21,208 nucleotides of DNA from Chloroflexota bacterium. Lineage in GTDB: Bacteria > Chloroflexota > Anaerolineae > Anaerolineales > Villigracilaceae. The DNA lies in NCBI GenBank assembly GCA_021796315.1, contig JAJYOH010000033.1, forward strand, positions 1 through 21,208, in the 5' to 3' direction. A program made the position numbers and the translations under genes. How positions within the stretch are numbered: position 1 is the first letter of the stretch; every line of letters starts with the position of its first letter. The notes under the pieces are model-generated. The model had not been told where the DNA came from and made no database searches. It saw only the letters and a list, made by a program, of their open reading frames with translations. Shown in pieces: positions 1 through 7,933 of the stretch.

Positions 1-1
1 C

Positions 2-85
2 TATTCTAGAGGCCAAAACAAATATATCGTTTTGACGATATGCTTCAGTGGGGTAATAGATAATAATATGGAGGAGAAATGCTGA
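2..85 (+). CDS. Possible 3' tail of an upstream gene (partial)
   Basis: Frame 2 is open from the left edge to a TGA at 83-85, giving about 27 codons that could be the C-terminal end of a gene starting outside the window. Nothing in the short peptide is recognisable, and frame 3 is also open for about 30 bases. If real, its stop lies 17 bases before the sulfotransferase start, which would fit an operon. The hairpin at 24-41 would then lie inside coding sequence. Very uncertain. Confidence 0.2.
   Translation, partial: YSRGQNKYIVLTICFSGVIDNNMEEKC
24..41. repeat. Perfect 7-bp inverted repeat with 4-base loop
   Basis: ATATCGT at 24-30 and ACGATAT at 35-41 are exact reverse complements around the loop TTTG. 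No T-run follows on either side, so a classic intrinsic terminator is not supported. It could be a small operator, an RNA stem upstream of the sulfotransferase gene, or chance in AT-rich DNA. Confidence 0.35.
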
Positions 86-102
86 AATAACAAGAGGATT
101 AG

Positions 103-957
103 ATGGCGCAGTTCATTTTTAGAGAAAGAATCTTCGATGTAGGGTGTTTAATGGCAGGCGCGGTGGGGCGAGCTTTTGGCTTTTCCATGCGGCGACCGAT
201 TTTTATCGTTGGAACGGGACGATGCGGCACTACCTTGTTGGTGGATCTACTCAAATCTAATCCACAGCTTGTCGGATTCCCGGGCGAGGCGAATGAGGTA
301 TGGCATCCGGCATTGGAACCATTCGATACGGCGCAGGTGGATATTCCGCCTATTGAAGTCGATCCAAGAAGGTTTACAAAAATTTCGGTTGCAAATTGGC
401 CCTCGAATTATAGAAATAGAATCAGAGATATTTTCACGGGTTTCCACTTGCTTGCGGGCCCGTCGAAGATCTTCTTTACAAAAAGCGCGATGATCTCGTT
501 TCTAATTCCTGAAATTCTGGAAATTTTTCCAGATGCCAGATTTATTCATATATATCGTTACGGGCCGTCAGTTGTAGAGTCTTATTTCAAGAAGAATTTT
601 GGAAAATATTTGAAGTATAAATTTTCTGAGAGCGAATATAGGAACCATTGCGCAAATTATTGGAATACATGCATTCTGGAAATTACCGAGACAAGTGAGC
701 GGATGTCACTCGTAGAAAAGGGTCAATTTCTTGAATTTAGCTACGAAGAGCTTTGTATGTATCCACTAAGAATATTAGCTGACCTTGCTTCTTTTTTGGG
801 TGTTGACGTGGGCCGGTTTGGCTACGATGTGTCTAAAATATCGAGTCAGAACTATAAGGCAAGGGATTATCGAACGACTCCCGAGAATGCCTTGTTGTTT
901 GATGTCATGTCTTCAGGGATGAGGTTGAAGGGATATTTACCCGGAGATGTTTTGTAA
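103..957 (+). CDS. Sulfotransferase family protein (PAPS-dependent)
   Basis: Predicted to move a sulfuryl group from 3'-phosphoadenylyl sulfate (PAPS) onto a hydroxyl or amine, probably of a sugar given the neighbours. The 284-residue protein has the family's 5'-phosphosulfate-binding loop at residues 37-46 (GTGRCGTTLL). The 3'-phosphate-binding segment follows at about 146-160 (RFIHIYRYGPSVVES), with an Arg and Ser in the usual places. A hydrophobic stretch of about 20 residues precedes the P-loop-like motif but is too weak to call a membrane anchor. The ATG at 103 has AGAGG at 93-97 with a 5-base gap. The GT4 glycosyltransferase follows 59 bp downstream on the same strand, so it probably acts in the same glycan pathway. 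The acceptor cannot be told from sequence; lipids or proteins are alternatives. Confidence 0.85.
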   Translation: MAQFIFRERIFDVGCLMAGAVGRAFGFSMRRPIFIVGTGRCGTTLLVDLLKSNPQLVGFPGEANEVWHPALEPFDTAQVDIPPIEVDPRRFTKISVANWPSNYRNRIRDIFTGFHLLAGPSKIFFTKSAMISFLIPEILEIFPDARFIHIYRYGPSVVESYFKKNFGKYLKYKFSESEYRNHCANYWNTCILEITETSERMSLVEKGQFLEFSYEELCMYPLRILADLASFLGVDVGRFGYDVSKISSQNYKARDYRTTPENALLFDVMSSGMRLKGYLPGDVL

Positions 958-1016
958 CATTCTCAAGACCATTGAGCAGCCAATGTGCGACTATCTATCT
1001 CTTTATCGAGGGTTAT

Positions 1017-2240
1017 ATGTCTATTACTTCAAGTGAAGGTGCATTGAAACGGCCTCGCATTCTAATGTTGCTGGAAAATTGTCCATATCCTCGCGATGAC
1101 CGTGTGAGGCGCGAAGCTCATACGTTGGCCGCTGCTGGTTACGATGTGGCCATAATTGCCCCAAGGGGAGACGACCAGCCGTGGAGGGAGTTATTGGACG
1201 GGGTGAGAGTCTATCGTTTTCCAACGCCATCATCCGGCCATGGTTTTTGGGGTTACGCGTGGGAGTACGGTTTTTCCCTAATAGCGACTTTTTTCATTTC
1301 GTTATTTGTTTTCATCACACGTAATTTCGATATTGTTCATGCTCACCAGCCGCCCGATGCTTTTGCCTTCATTGCGGGGTTTTACAAATTGTTTGGAAAG
1401 CGATATGTGTTGGATCACCACGATCTTGCGCCTGAATTGTATTATTCCCGGTTTGGAGGAAAAGGTAGATCGGCACTTTACAGGGTGTTGCTCTGGCTTG
1501 AGAAATTTTCCTTTGGCCTTGCCGATTATGTGATTTCCACCAACCAGTCCTATAAGGATATTGCTACTTGCCGCGGCCGAGTTGACGGGGATCGAGTAAC
1601 GATTGTCCGCAATGGCCCGGATTTGGGGGAACTTCGCGGTTCGGATGCGATGGAATCTCTTCGAGAGAGCGGAAAGACGATTGTTGGGTATGTAGGTGTG
1701 ACAGGTATTCAAGACGGAGTGGATAATCTGATGAGGGCGATTCGTCATCTAGTTTATGACCTGAGACGGAGAAATCTGCTTTGTGTGGTCGTGGGTGATG
1801 GAAGCGCGATGCCAATGCTAAAATTGCTAGCCAATCAACTACAAATTGAGCCATATACAGTTTTTGCCGGATGGATTCGCGAACAGCTAGAGGTGGCAAA
1901 ATATTTGAACTCCATGGATATATGTGTTGCGCCGGAACCGTCAGATGACTATAACGATCGTTCCACTGCTGCCAAAGTTATGGAGTATATGGCAATGGGG
2001 AAACCAATTGTGTCTTTTGATTTGCCCGAACATCGTTTTTCCGCGCAAGATGCGGCCATCTATGCCAAGCCGGGGGATGAAATGGATTTTGCTAGAAAGA
2101 TTGCCGAACTGATGGACGATCCGATTCGACGCGATGCAATGAGTCGAGCAGGCCGCCGGCGAATAAACGAGGAGCTTGCGTGGCACCATCAAGAGCAACA
2201 TCTCTTGGATGCGTATCAGAAACTGGACGGGCGTCCCTGA
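1017..2240 (+). CDS. GT4 family glycosyltransferase (GT-B fold)
   Basis: A retaining glycosyltransferase expected to move a sugar from an NDP-sugar to a growing glycan on the cytoplasmic side. The 407-residue protein has the N-terminal Rossmann half with the PYPRDDRV segment (residues 23-30), common in WbuB/WcaI-like GT4 enzymes, and HAHQPPD near 109-115. The donor-binding half follows, with VVVGDG near 255-262. The EX7E-like block lies at about 306-335 (EPSDD...KVMEYMAMGKPIV), where Glu and Lys contact the nucleotide sugar. I chose ATG 1017 because GAGGG at 1008-1012 sits 4 bases before it; a TTG at 972 in the same frame would add 15 residues but has no good ribosome site. The next gene begins 22 bp after the stop. 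Sugar specificity is unknown. Confidence 0.9.
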   Translation: MSITSSEGALKRPRILMLLENCPYPRDDRVRREAHTLAAAGYDVAIIAPRGDDQPWRELLDGVRVYRFPTPSSGHGFWGYAWEYGFSLIATFFISLFVFITRNFDIVHAHQPPDAFAFIAGFYKLFGKRYVLDHHDLAPELYYSRFGGKGRSALYRVLLWLEKFSFGLADYVISTNQSYKDIATCRGRVDGDRVTIVRNGPDLGELRGSDAMESLRESGKTIVGYVGVTGIQDGVDNLMRAIRHLVYDLRRRNLLCVVVGDGSAMPMLKLLANQLQIEPYTVFAGWIREQLEVAKYLNSMDICVAPEPSDDYNDRSTAAKVMEYMAMGKPIVSFDLPEHRFSAQDAAIYAKPGDEMDFARKIAELMDDPIRRDAMSRAGRRRINEELAWHHQEQHLLDAYQKLDGRP

Positions 2241-2262
2241 ATCTTTTGCGGATATATATTCG

Positions 2263-3276
2263 ATGAATATGAAAATAGTTCATACGCTTCCTGATGATAT
2301 TTGGCGTCAGTTTGTAGATCAACACCCCTCTGGAAATATATTCCATACGCCTGAAATGTTTCGCGTCTTTGAAGGTACCAAACGGCATTGTCCCGCCATG
2401 TGGGCTGTGGTAACAGGTAACGGTCAGCCATTAGTGCTTATGTTGCCTGTACAGGTTTCGCTGAATAACAACATGTTTCGATGCCTCACCGCGCGTTCTA
2501 TTGTATATGGCGGCATTCTTTGGAAGCCGGATGAGGAAGGGAGAAAAGGGTTGGCGCTCTTGTGCAAATCATACACGGAGAGCAATTTTCATGATACCCT
2601 ATTTACCGAGTTGCGTAATTTATCAGATATTGAAGATGCTCGATCAATCCTTCAGCAAAGCCGTTTCATTTACGAGGATCATCTTAATTATTTAATTGAT
2701 TTAGATTGTCCACCAGAAACGGTATTTCAGAAAATTGGGCCGCGGACGCGCAAAAACATTAAGCGAGGCATCCACCGCGCCTCGGTTGTTATTCGGGAAG
2801 CGCAAGACCTTGATCAAGTGGCGGAGAGTTATACCCTGCTTGAGCAAACTTATCATGAGGCGCGCGTCCCGCTTGCGGATCGCTCTTTGTTCGAGTTTGC
2901 ATTCTGTGATTTGTATCCTAAACGGATGATTAAATTTACCCTGGCTTATGTGGATGAAGTGCCTGTCGCTACTTCGGTGGATTTGTTATATAAAGACACG
3001 ATTTTTGGCTGGTATGGAGGTGTAAATCGTACATATAGCAACTATGTGCCAAACGAATTGTTAATGTGGCACATACTTGAGTGGGGATCGAGGAACGGTT
3101 ACCGCATATATGATTTCGGCGGTGCCGGTAAGCCCGATGAGGCTTATGGTGTCCGGGATTTTAAGGCCAAATTTGGCGGTGAACTGGTCTGTTATGGTCG
3201 CTATACCTGGGTGCCGAATCCATTGCTTTTCCGCGCCAGCGTTGTGGGCTACGATATTTATCGGCGATTCCTTTAA
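2263..3276 (+). CDS. FemAB/GNAT-like acyl or aminoacyl transferase, short subfamily (copy 1)
   Basis: A 337-residue member of the FemABX/Acetyltransf_6 superfamily of double GNAT-fold transferases. Relatives move aminoacyl groups from aminoacyl-tRNA to cell-wall precursors, or acyl groups to other acceptors. Visible marks are the N-terminal HPSGNIFHTPEMF block (residues 21-33), a basic helix with TRKNIKRG near 162-169, and the C-terminal DFGGAGKP (284-291) followed by a DFKAKFGGELV segment, typical of the superfamily's end. ATG 2263 is chosen because the paralogue at 12868-13878 has an equivalent N-terminus with Trp at residue 14 in both; an in-frame TTG at 2176 overlaps the GT4 gene and gives unrelated sequence. 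The ribosome site is weak (GCGGA about 10 bases upstream). It lies 14 bp before the next reading frame's first ATG, consistent with co-transcription. Acceptor and donor are unknown. Confidence 0.85.
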   Translation: MNMKIVHTLPDDIWRQFVDQHPSGNIFHTPEMFRVFEGTKRHCPAMWAVVTGNGQPLVLMLPVQVSLNNNMFRCLTARSIVYGGILWKPDEEGRKGLALLCKSYTESNFHDTLFTELRNLSDIEDARSILQQSRFIYEDHLNYLIDLDCPPETVFQKIGPRTRKNIKRGIHRASVVIREAQDLDQVAESYTLLEQTYHEARVPLADRSLFEFAFCDLYPKRMIKFTLAYVDEVPVATSVDLLYKDTIFGWYGGVNRTYSNYVPNELLMWHILEWGSRNGYRIYDFGGAGKPDEAYGVRDFKAKFGGELVCYGRYTWVPNPLLFRASVVGYDIYRRFL

Positions 3277-3296
3277 ACTCGGAACAGGCTATGCCA

Positions 3297-4409
3297 ATGA
3301 AATCGCTGCAAGCTCTGCAGATAAACTCTGGGAGACGTGATGAATGGAACGCGTTTGTCTCCCGGGAGCCTTCGTTCGCGCTGTTACAATCCTGGGAATG
3401 GGGCGAATTCAAAGAGCAACTAGGATGGAAAGCATTTCGAGTTGCTGTTGAAGTTAATGGGAAAATTTTTGCTGGCGCGCAAATGCTGATAAAGCCTTTG
3501 CTCCAGGGCCTTGCGGGTATCGCCTATGTTCCGCGAGGTCCGATTGGATGCTGGTTGGAGAAAGAAACTGCATCGTTGTTGTCTGAACTCCATCAAATTG
3601 CTCGAGCGCACAATGCTATCTTTCTGAAAGTGGAACCACCGCTTCTGAACGACGCGGAAGATTCTCAATCGCTTAAACAGCTTCGCTTTAGAAGTAGCCA
3701 TCTTTATAATCAACCAACAGCTACAATCGTTATTGATTTACGGCCCGACCTCGAGGGTATTGCACATGGGATGCGAAAAAGAACTTGGGAGTATATAAAG
3801 CAAAGTACACGGAAAGGTGTCACTGTTCGGGCGGGAACCTGCAAAGATATTGCGGATTTTATTGATATGATGCGTCTTACCGCGAAGCGGGAGCGTTTCC
3901 CGCCCCGGACACGCTCGTATTATGAACATGAATGGCAGATGTTCAATGAATGCAACGAAGCTGTTCTCTTGATGGCGTTTTACGAGGATCAGCTTTTGGG
4001 CGTGCATATGGCATTCCGCTTCGGTGAGCACGCTGCATACTTTCATGGGGGTTCATCAAAGGAATTTTCTTACATGCACCCCAATTATTTGCTTATGTGG
4101 GAAGCGATCAAATGGGCCAAGGAGCAGGGATGCCGTACGTACGACCTTTGGGGTATTCCTGAAGAAATTGGTGAAGTTGTATCTTGCGGGAACGAGGCTC
4201 CGGTTTCAGAACGATTCGATGGCCTATGGGGCGTGTATCATTTCAAGAGAGGATTTTGTAAGAATGTAGTCGCCTACGTTGGCTCGTGGGACTATGTTTA
4301 TAACCCCATTGTGTATCGCTTAATTACCAATCGTATTTTAAATGTTACGACTGTAGATAGTTGTTTGGCTTGGATCGATTCCTTGAAGCGAGATGAGATC
4401 AACCGATAA
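3297..4409 (+). CDS. FemX-like (FemAB superfamily) transferase, long subfamily (copy 1)
   Basis: A 370-residue protein resembling lipid II:glycine glycyltransferases (FemX) and related peptidyltransferases that use aminoacyl-tRNA at the inner face of the membrane. It has QSWEWGEFK at residues 31-39, the YVPRGPIG block at 77-84, and near the C-terminus YDLWGIPEE and GLWGVYHFKRGF, all typical of the FemX group. The second ATG (3297) is preferred over 3291: ACAGG lies 8 bases upstream, and it gives exactly the length and N-terminal alignment of the paralogue at 6773-7885. From RRDEWN (13) to YVPRGPIG (84), 57 of 72 residues match that paralogue. The ATP-grasp gene follows after 28 bp. Whether it acts on peptidoglycan or on a surface glycan is not visible; the polysaccharide context favours the latter or a dual role. 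Confidence 0.87.
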   Translation: MKSLQALQINSGRRDEWNAFVSREPSFALLQSWEWGEFKEQLGWKAFRVAVEVNGKIFAGAQMLIKPLLQGLAGIAYVPRGPIGCWLEKETASLLSELHQIARAHNAIFLKVEPPLLNDAEDSQSLKQLRFRSSHLYNQPTATIVIDLRPDLEGIAHGMRKRTWEYIKQSTRKGVTVRAGTCKDIADFIDMMRLTAKRERFPPRTRSYYEHEWQMFNECNEAVLLMAFYEDQLLGVHMAFRFGEHAAYFHGGSSKEFSYMHPNYLLMWEAIKWAKEQGCRTYDLWGIPEEIGEVVSCGNEAPVSERFDGLWGVYHFKRGFCKNVVAYVGSWDYVYNPIVYRLITNRILNVTTVDSCLAWIDSLKRDEINR

Positions 4410-4437
4410 TAGAAAAGCCTATGAAGGAGTCATTAAC

Positions 4438-5649
4438 ATGGGACGCAATAGTCGACTAAGCAATAAACCTTTTGCAATTGTAATTGGTCTCGATAGTATT
4501 AATGGATTGCGAGCCGCTCGTACGTTGGCATATCGAGATATCCCTGTTATTGGTATTGCCAAGCGTCCCGAACATTATTGTTGTAGAACCAATGTTTGTA
4601 CAGAGATTATCTATGCAGAAACGGAAAATGAAGCTCTGATTCATACTCTGAAAAAGTTGGGACAGAGGCTTGAACAAAAAGCGGTCCTCGTTCCATGTAA
4701 TGATTTAAATGTTTTACCAATTTCCCAGCATCGTCAGCAACTGGATTCTTGGTATCATATTGTCCTATCTGATCCACAGGTATGCGAACTATTGATGCAT
4801 AAAACCAATTTTTATAGTTTTGCTCAACAAGAAGGTTTTGCAACCCCGCGCACCTTTATACTTAAGTGCAGACATGATGCAGAGCATGCAGCTCGCGCAC
4901 TTACTTTTCCCTGCATTCTAAAGCCATCTGTCAGAACTGAAAAATGGGAACGGAAATTAAAGTTCAAGGTGTATAAACTATCTACGCCGGAAGATTTTCT
5001 CTCACTCTACGATCGCTGCGGAAAATGGTACAACGATCTTATTGTTCAAGAGTGGGTCGAAGGTTCGGATTCGAATCTTTATACTTGTTATTGCTATTTT
5101 AGTGCCAATCACGAGCCGTTGGTAACCTTTGTCACACGTAAATTGCGACAATGGCCTCCCGAGACTGGCGAGGGGTGTTTGGGCGAAGAATGCCGAAATG
5201 ATATTGTCTTGCAGGAAACTGTGAGATTGTTCAAACGCGTCGGACTCCGCGGGCTTGGCTACTTGGAAATGAAGCGAGACTCAAAGAGCGATAGGTATTT
5301 CATTATCGAACCCAACGTTGGACGCCCTACCAGCAAATCGGCTATGGCTGAGGCCGGTGGAGTGGAATTGCTTTACACTATGTATTGCGATGCCCTTGGA
5401 TGGGATTTGCCGAAAAGTCGAGTGCAAAAATATGGAAGTGCAAAATGGATATTTTTTCGGCGCGATCTTCAATCATCCTATTATTATTGGTGCAGAGGAC
5501 AACTAACCGTAGGGGAGTGGTGGCGCTCTCTCAAGGGTAAAAAAGTTGATGCGCTATTTTCTTGGATTGATCTTGGCCCATTTATTGGTGACTGGTTTCA
5601 GGTATTTCGTTCTATTTTTAGACCCAAGACTTGGGTCTCTCTAGTGTGA
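4438..5649 (+). CDS. ATP-grasp ligase (carboxylate-amine ligase type)
   Basis: Predicted to activate a carboxylate as an acylphosphate with ATP and join it to an amine or similar nucleophile. The 403-residue protein begins with a Rossmann-like pre-ATP-grasp domain (AIVIGLDSINGLRAARTL). A grasp-fold ATP site follows, with a candidate ATP-binding lysine at 162 (CILKPS), QEWVEGSDSN near 203-212, and the metal-binding pair Glu291/Asn293 in EPNVGR. The layout resembles COG3919-type predicted ATP-dependent carboligases and is reminiscent of D-aspartate ligases that add amino acids to cell-wall precursors; the latter is an analogy only. ATG 4438 has AAGGAG at 4424-4429 with an 8-base gap, better than the in-frame ATG at 4393 that overlaps the previous gene. 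Placed between a FemX-like gene and a methyltransferase, it may make or load an amide-linked substituent. Confidence 0.85.
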   Translation: MGRNSRLSNKPFAIVIGLDSINGLRAARTLAYRDIPVIGIAKRPEHYCCRTNVCTEIIYAETENEALIHTLKKLGQRLEQKAVLVPCNDLNVLPISQHRQQLDSWYHIVLSDPQVCELLMHKTNFYSFAQQEGFATPRTFILKCRHDAEHAARALTFPCILKPSVRTEKWERKLKFKVYKLSTPEDFLSLYDRCGKWYNDLIVQEWVEGSDSNLYTCYCYFSANHEPLVTFVTRKLRQWPPETGEGCLGEECRNDIVLQETVRLFKRVGLRGLGYLEMKRDSKSDRYFIIEPNVGRPTSKSAMAEAGGVELLYTMYCDALGWDLPKSRVQKYGSAKWIFFRRDLQSSYYYWCRGQLTVGEWWRSLKGKKVDALFSWIDLGPFIGDWFQVFRSIFRPKTWVSLV

Positions 5650-5671
5650 GTTATTGGTATTGAAGGAATAA

Positions 5672-5746
5672 ATGCCTCAATTGGAAGAGCGTGCCATGAT
5701 GCAACAGATCAATCCTAATCGATTGTTCATGGATTTATCTCTCTGA
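5672..5746 (+). CDS. Possible 24-residue small ORF with strong ribosome site
   Basis: ATG 5672 is preceded by AAGGA at 5663-5667 with a 4-base gap, a better ribosome site than that of the methyltransferase gene it precedes. The ORF ends with TGA at 5744-5746, only 8 bases before the GTG of the methyltransferase. The peptide starts MPQLEERAMM and has no recognisable motif. It could be a leader that couples translation to the next gene, a relic of a longer gene, or chance. Confidence 0.3.
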   Translation: MPQLEERAMMQQINPNRLFMDLSL

Positions 5747-5754
5747 AAGTATCT

Positions 5755-6621
5755 GTGACGAATAAGGCAGTTGACAACGTGAAACAATATTATAGGCAAT
5801 TGTTTTCTAAACAGGACAAAGTTGAGTACTGGAATAGCATTTACGATCGACAAGATTTCCATGCGGATTGTTACAGACAAAGAATTAATACGGCCCTCTC
5901 GTGGTTAGTAGATTCGGGTTTGCCTAGGAATTCGAAGATTCTCGAGGTTGGTTGTGGCGCCGGCAAATTTGTTTATGAGGCTGACAGAATGGGATATGAG
6001 GTTCTGGGCGTGGACTATTCTCATGAGATGATTGCGAAAGCCAACAATACTCCCGGACACGCCGATAAAATCAATGTCTCATTTTTACAAGCGGATATCG
6101 AATCGTTGCCTCTCGCAGACTCAAGTTTTGACGCCATTGTTTGTCTGGGAGTGATTTCCTATCTTCAGTCCAAGGACAAAGCATTACAGGAATTGGCAAG
6201 AGTCATGAAACCCGGCGGTGTTTTAGTTATAAGCATCCTAAATCGGGCACGTTTGATTAGAGTCTTAAACCTGCCGTTCTTCTTAACAAAAAGATTGCGA
6301 AAAATGATTCTTGCCATACCCGTAATTAAGAACAGGAAAGGTGCTAATCACAACGCTCCTTCCTTGACAACTTATTTCATCCCAAAGTTTAAAAAGTCTC
6401 TAGAATTGATGGGGTTCGCGATATTGGAAACTAAAACAATTCCATATGAATTACCAAGTCTCTTCGACAAGGAGATATTTCCTCAAGAGTTAGCTATCAA
6501 AACAGCACTGTTTTTTGAGAAGTTTCAAAATATTCCTTTGATCGGATCGTTTGGAGGTATGTGTGTCTTTAAGGCGGTTCTACGTCCACGCATGTCAAAT
6601 TTTGGAGATCAAAGTAGGTGA
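5755..6621 (+). CDS. Class I SAM-dependent methyltransferase
   Basis: Predicted to transfer a methyl group from S-adenosylmethionine; in this setting probably to a sugar or sugar-linked acceptor. The 288-residue protein has motif I at residues 62-72 (ILEVGCGAGKF), the ribose-binding Asp87 in GVDYS, an acidic motif around QADIESLPLADSSFDAIVCL (111-130), and KPGG at 151-154 as the post-III motif. These match the Methyltransf_11/25 (UbiE-like) group. The C-terminal part, about 160-288, is less conserved and probably forms the acceptor site. GTG 5755 is the start because the frame is closed upstream at 5716-5718 and has no ATG; its ribosome site is weak. Its stop overlaps an ATG (TGATG) at 6619-6623. 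The ubiquinone-pathway alternative is unlikely in this context. Confidence 0.85.
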   Translation: MTNKAVDNVKQYYRQLFSKQDKVEYWNSIYDRQDFHADCYRQRINTALSWLVDSGLPRNSKILEVGCGAGKFVYEADRMGYEVLGVDYSHEMIAKANNTPGHADKINVSFLQADIESLPLADSSFDAIVCLGVISYLQSKDKALQELARVMKPGGVLVISILNRARLIRVLNLPFFLTKRLRKMILAIPVIKNRKGANHNAPSLTTYFIPKFKKSLELMGFAILETKTIPYELPSLFDKEIFPQELAIKTALFFEKFQNIPLIGSFGGMCVFKAVLRPRMSNFGDQSR

Positions 6622-6752
6622 TGGTGATTGCTGATAAAGGAAAATCCCTGAGGAACGCAATGTATTCACTGGCCTATCAAACTGTGCGACTTTTCCAGAG
6701 CGATGGGCGCAACCGACGTCATATTCAGAAAGATATTGCATTGTCATCTTGA
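6621..6752 (+). CDS. Possible 43-residue ORF overlapping the methyltransferase stop
   Basis: ATG 6621 overlaps the TGA of the methyltransferase gene in a TGATG arrangement often seen for translational coupling. The ORF runs to TGA at 6750-6752, 20 bases before the next gene's ATG. The peptide is basic in its second half (SDGRNRRHIQKD) and matches nothing I know. It fills a 151-bp gap that would otherwise hold no gene. It may be real, a degenerate remnant, or chance. Confidence 0.25.
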   Translation: MVIADKGKSLRNAMYSLAYQTVRLFQSDGRNRRHIQKDIALSS

Positions 6753-6772
6753 ATGTAAAACCGGACTTTCTA

Positions 6773-7885
6773 ATGAAAATGTTAAGGATTACACACCTGA
6801 GCGCTGAAAGGCGCGATGAATGGAATGAGTTTGTTCTGCGAGAGCCCATGTTCGCACTTATGCAGTCTTGGGAATGGGGCGAATTCAAAGAAAAACTTGG
6901 ATGGAAGGCATCTCGAGTAGCAGTTGAAGCTCGCGGAAGAATTTTGGCTGGTGCCCAAATCCTGATAAAGCCGCTTCCCCTGGGCTTGGCCAGTATAACC
7001 TATGTTCCGCGCGGACCCATTGGAAAGTGGTTAGATAAAGAAATAACAGATGTATTGCTGTTGGAGTTGCATAGGATTGCCAGACTTAACAATGCAATCT
7101 TTCTAAAAATCGAGCCACCGCTCCCGAATGATCCTGAAATTGATCGGGCGCTTGTAAGGAAAGGTTTTAAAGCGGGACAGCATAATAATCAACCGCGCAC
7201 CAGCATCGTCTTGGACCTTACGCCTGATCTTGAAGTGATTCTGCGGCGGATACGAAGCAACACCCGGACCTATATCAGGTCTGCCGTGCGGAATGGGGTA
7301 ACTGTCCGCTTTGGCGGTGACGAAGATTTGCCTGCTTTTTATCGCATGATGAAGGCAACTGCCCAACGCGAGAAGTTTTCTTCTCGTACTTTCGATTACT
7401 ACGAGAAGGAATGGTTAACGTTCAAGAGGGATGATCGAGCGGCGATGTTCTTGGCTTATCATCAGGAAAGCTTGTTGGCCGTACGTATGGCGTACCGATT
7501 TGGAAAATATGCCGCCGATTTCCACGCGGGTTCGCTGAAATTACCCTCAAACACACGCCCTAATAACTTACTGGTATGGGAGGCAATTAAGTGGGCAAAA
7601 GATCAAGGCTGTGAAACGTATGATCTGTGGGGAATTCCCGATGAAGTAGGCCGGATTGTGTCTGGGGGAGACCTACCGCCCGCTTATGATCGCACAGATG
7701 GACTCTGGGGTGTCTATCAATTTAAGAGCGCCTTCAGCAAGAACATCATATATTATGTTGGCGCTTATGATTATGTGTACAGACCGTCTCTTTATGATTT
7801 GGCCGCCAATAAATATGTCAACTCTGATACGGTGGAACGATTCTCATCGTGGCTAGACGCGTTTAGGAGTAGGTCCATTTCCTAG
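6773..7885 (+). CDS. FemX-like (FemAB superfamily) transferase, long subfamily (copy 2)
   Basis: A 370-residue paralogue of the protein at 3297-4409, with the same motifs at the same positions: RRDEWN at 13, QSWEWGEFK at 31-39, YVPRGPIG at 77-84, and a C-terminal YDLWGIPDE block and GLWGVYQFKSAF. In the last motif it has KSAF where copy 1 has KRGF, which may affect substrate binding. The family transfers amino acids from aminoacyl-tRNA to lipid-linked cell-wall precursors. ATG 6773 aligns with copy 1's start; GGA at 6763-6765 is a modest ribosome site, and an in-frame TTG at 6749 would add 8 residues. An ATP-grasp gene again follows directly, repeating the copy 1 arrangement. Two long-subfamily copies in one cluster suggest sequential addition of different residues, as for FemX/FemA/FemB in staphylococci; that is inference. 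Confidence 0.87.
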   Translation: MKMLRITHLSAERRDEWNEFVLREPMFALMQSWEWGEFKEKLGWKASRVAVEARGRILAGAQILIKPLPLGLASITYVPRGPIGKWLDKEITDVLLLELHRIARLNNAIFLKIEPPLPNDPEIDRALVRKGFKAGQHNNQPRTSIVLDLTPDLEVILRRIRSNTRTYIRSAVRNGVTVRFGGDEDLPAFYRMMKATAQREKFSSRTFDYYEKEWLTFKRDDRAAMFLAYHQESLLAVRMAYRFGKYAADFHAGSLKLPSNTRPNNLLVWEAIKWAKDQGCETYDLWGIPDEVGRIVSGGDLPPAYDRTDGLWGVYQFKSAFSKNIIYYVGAYDYVYRPSLYDLAANKYVNSDTVERFSSWLDAFRSRSIS

Positions 7886-7933
7886 GTGCCGCTTGTCGCA
7901 CTTTTGGGATATTGTCAGTATAGGAGATTGCAA

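Noticed and set aside
1302..1748. 148-codon open frame on the - strand
   Set aside because: It is antisense to the GT4 glycosyltransferase gene and has no recognisable sequence.
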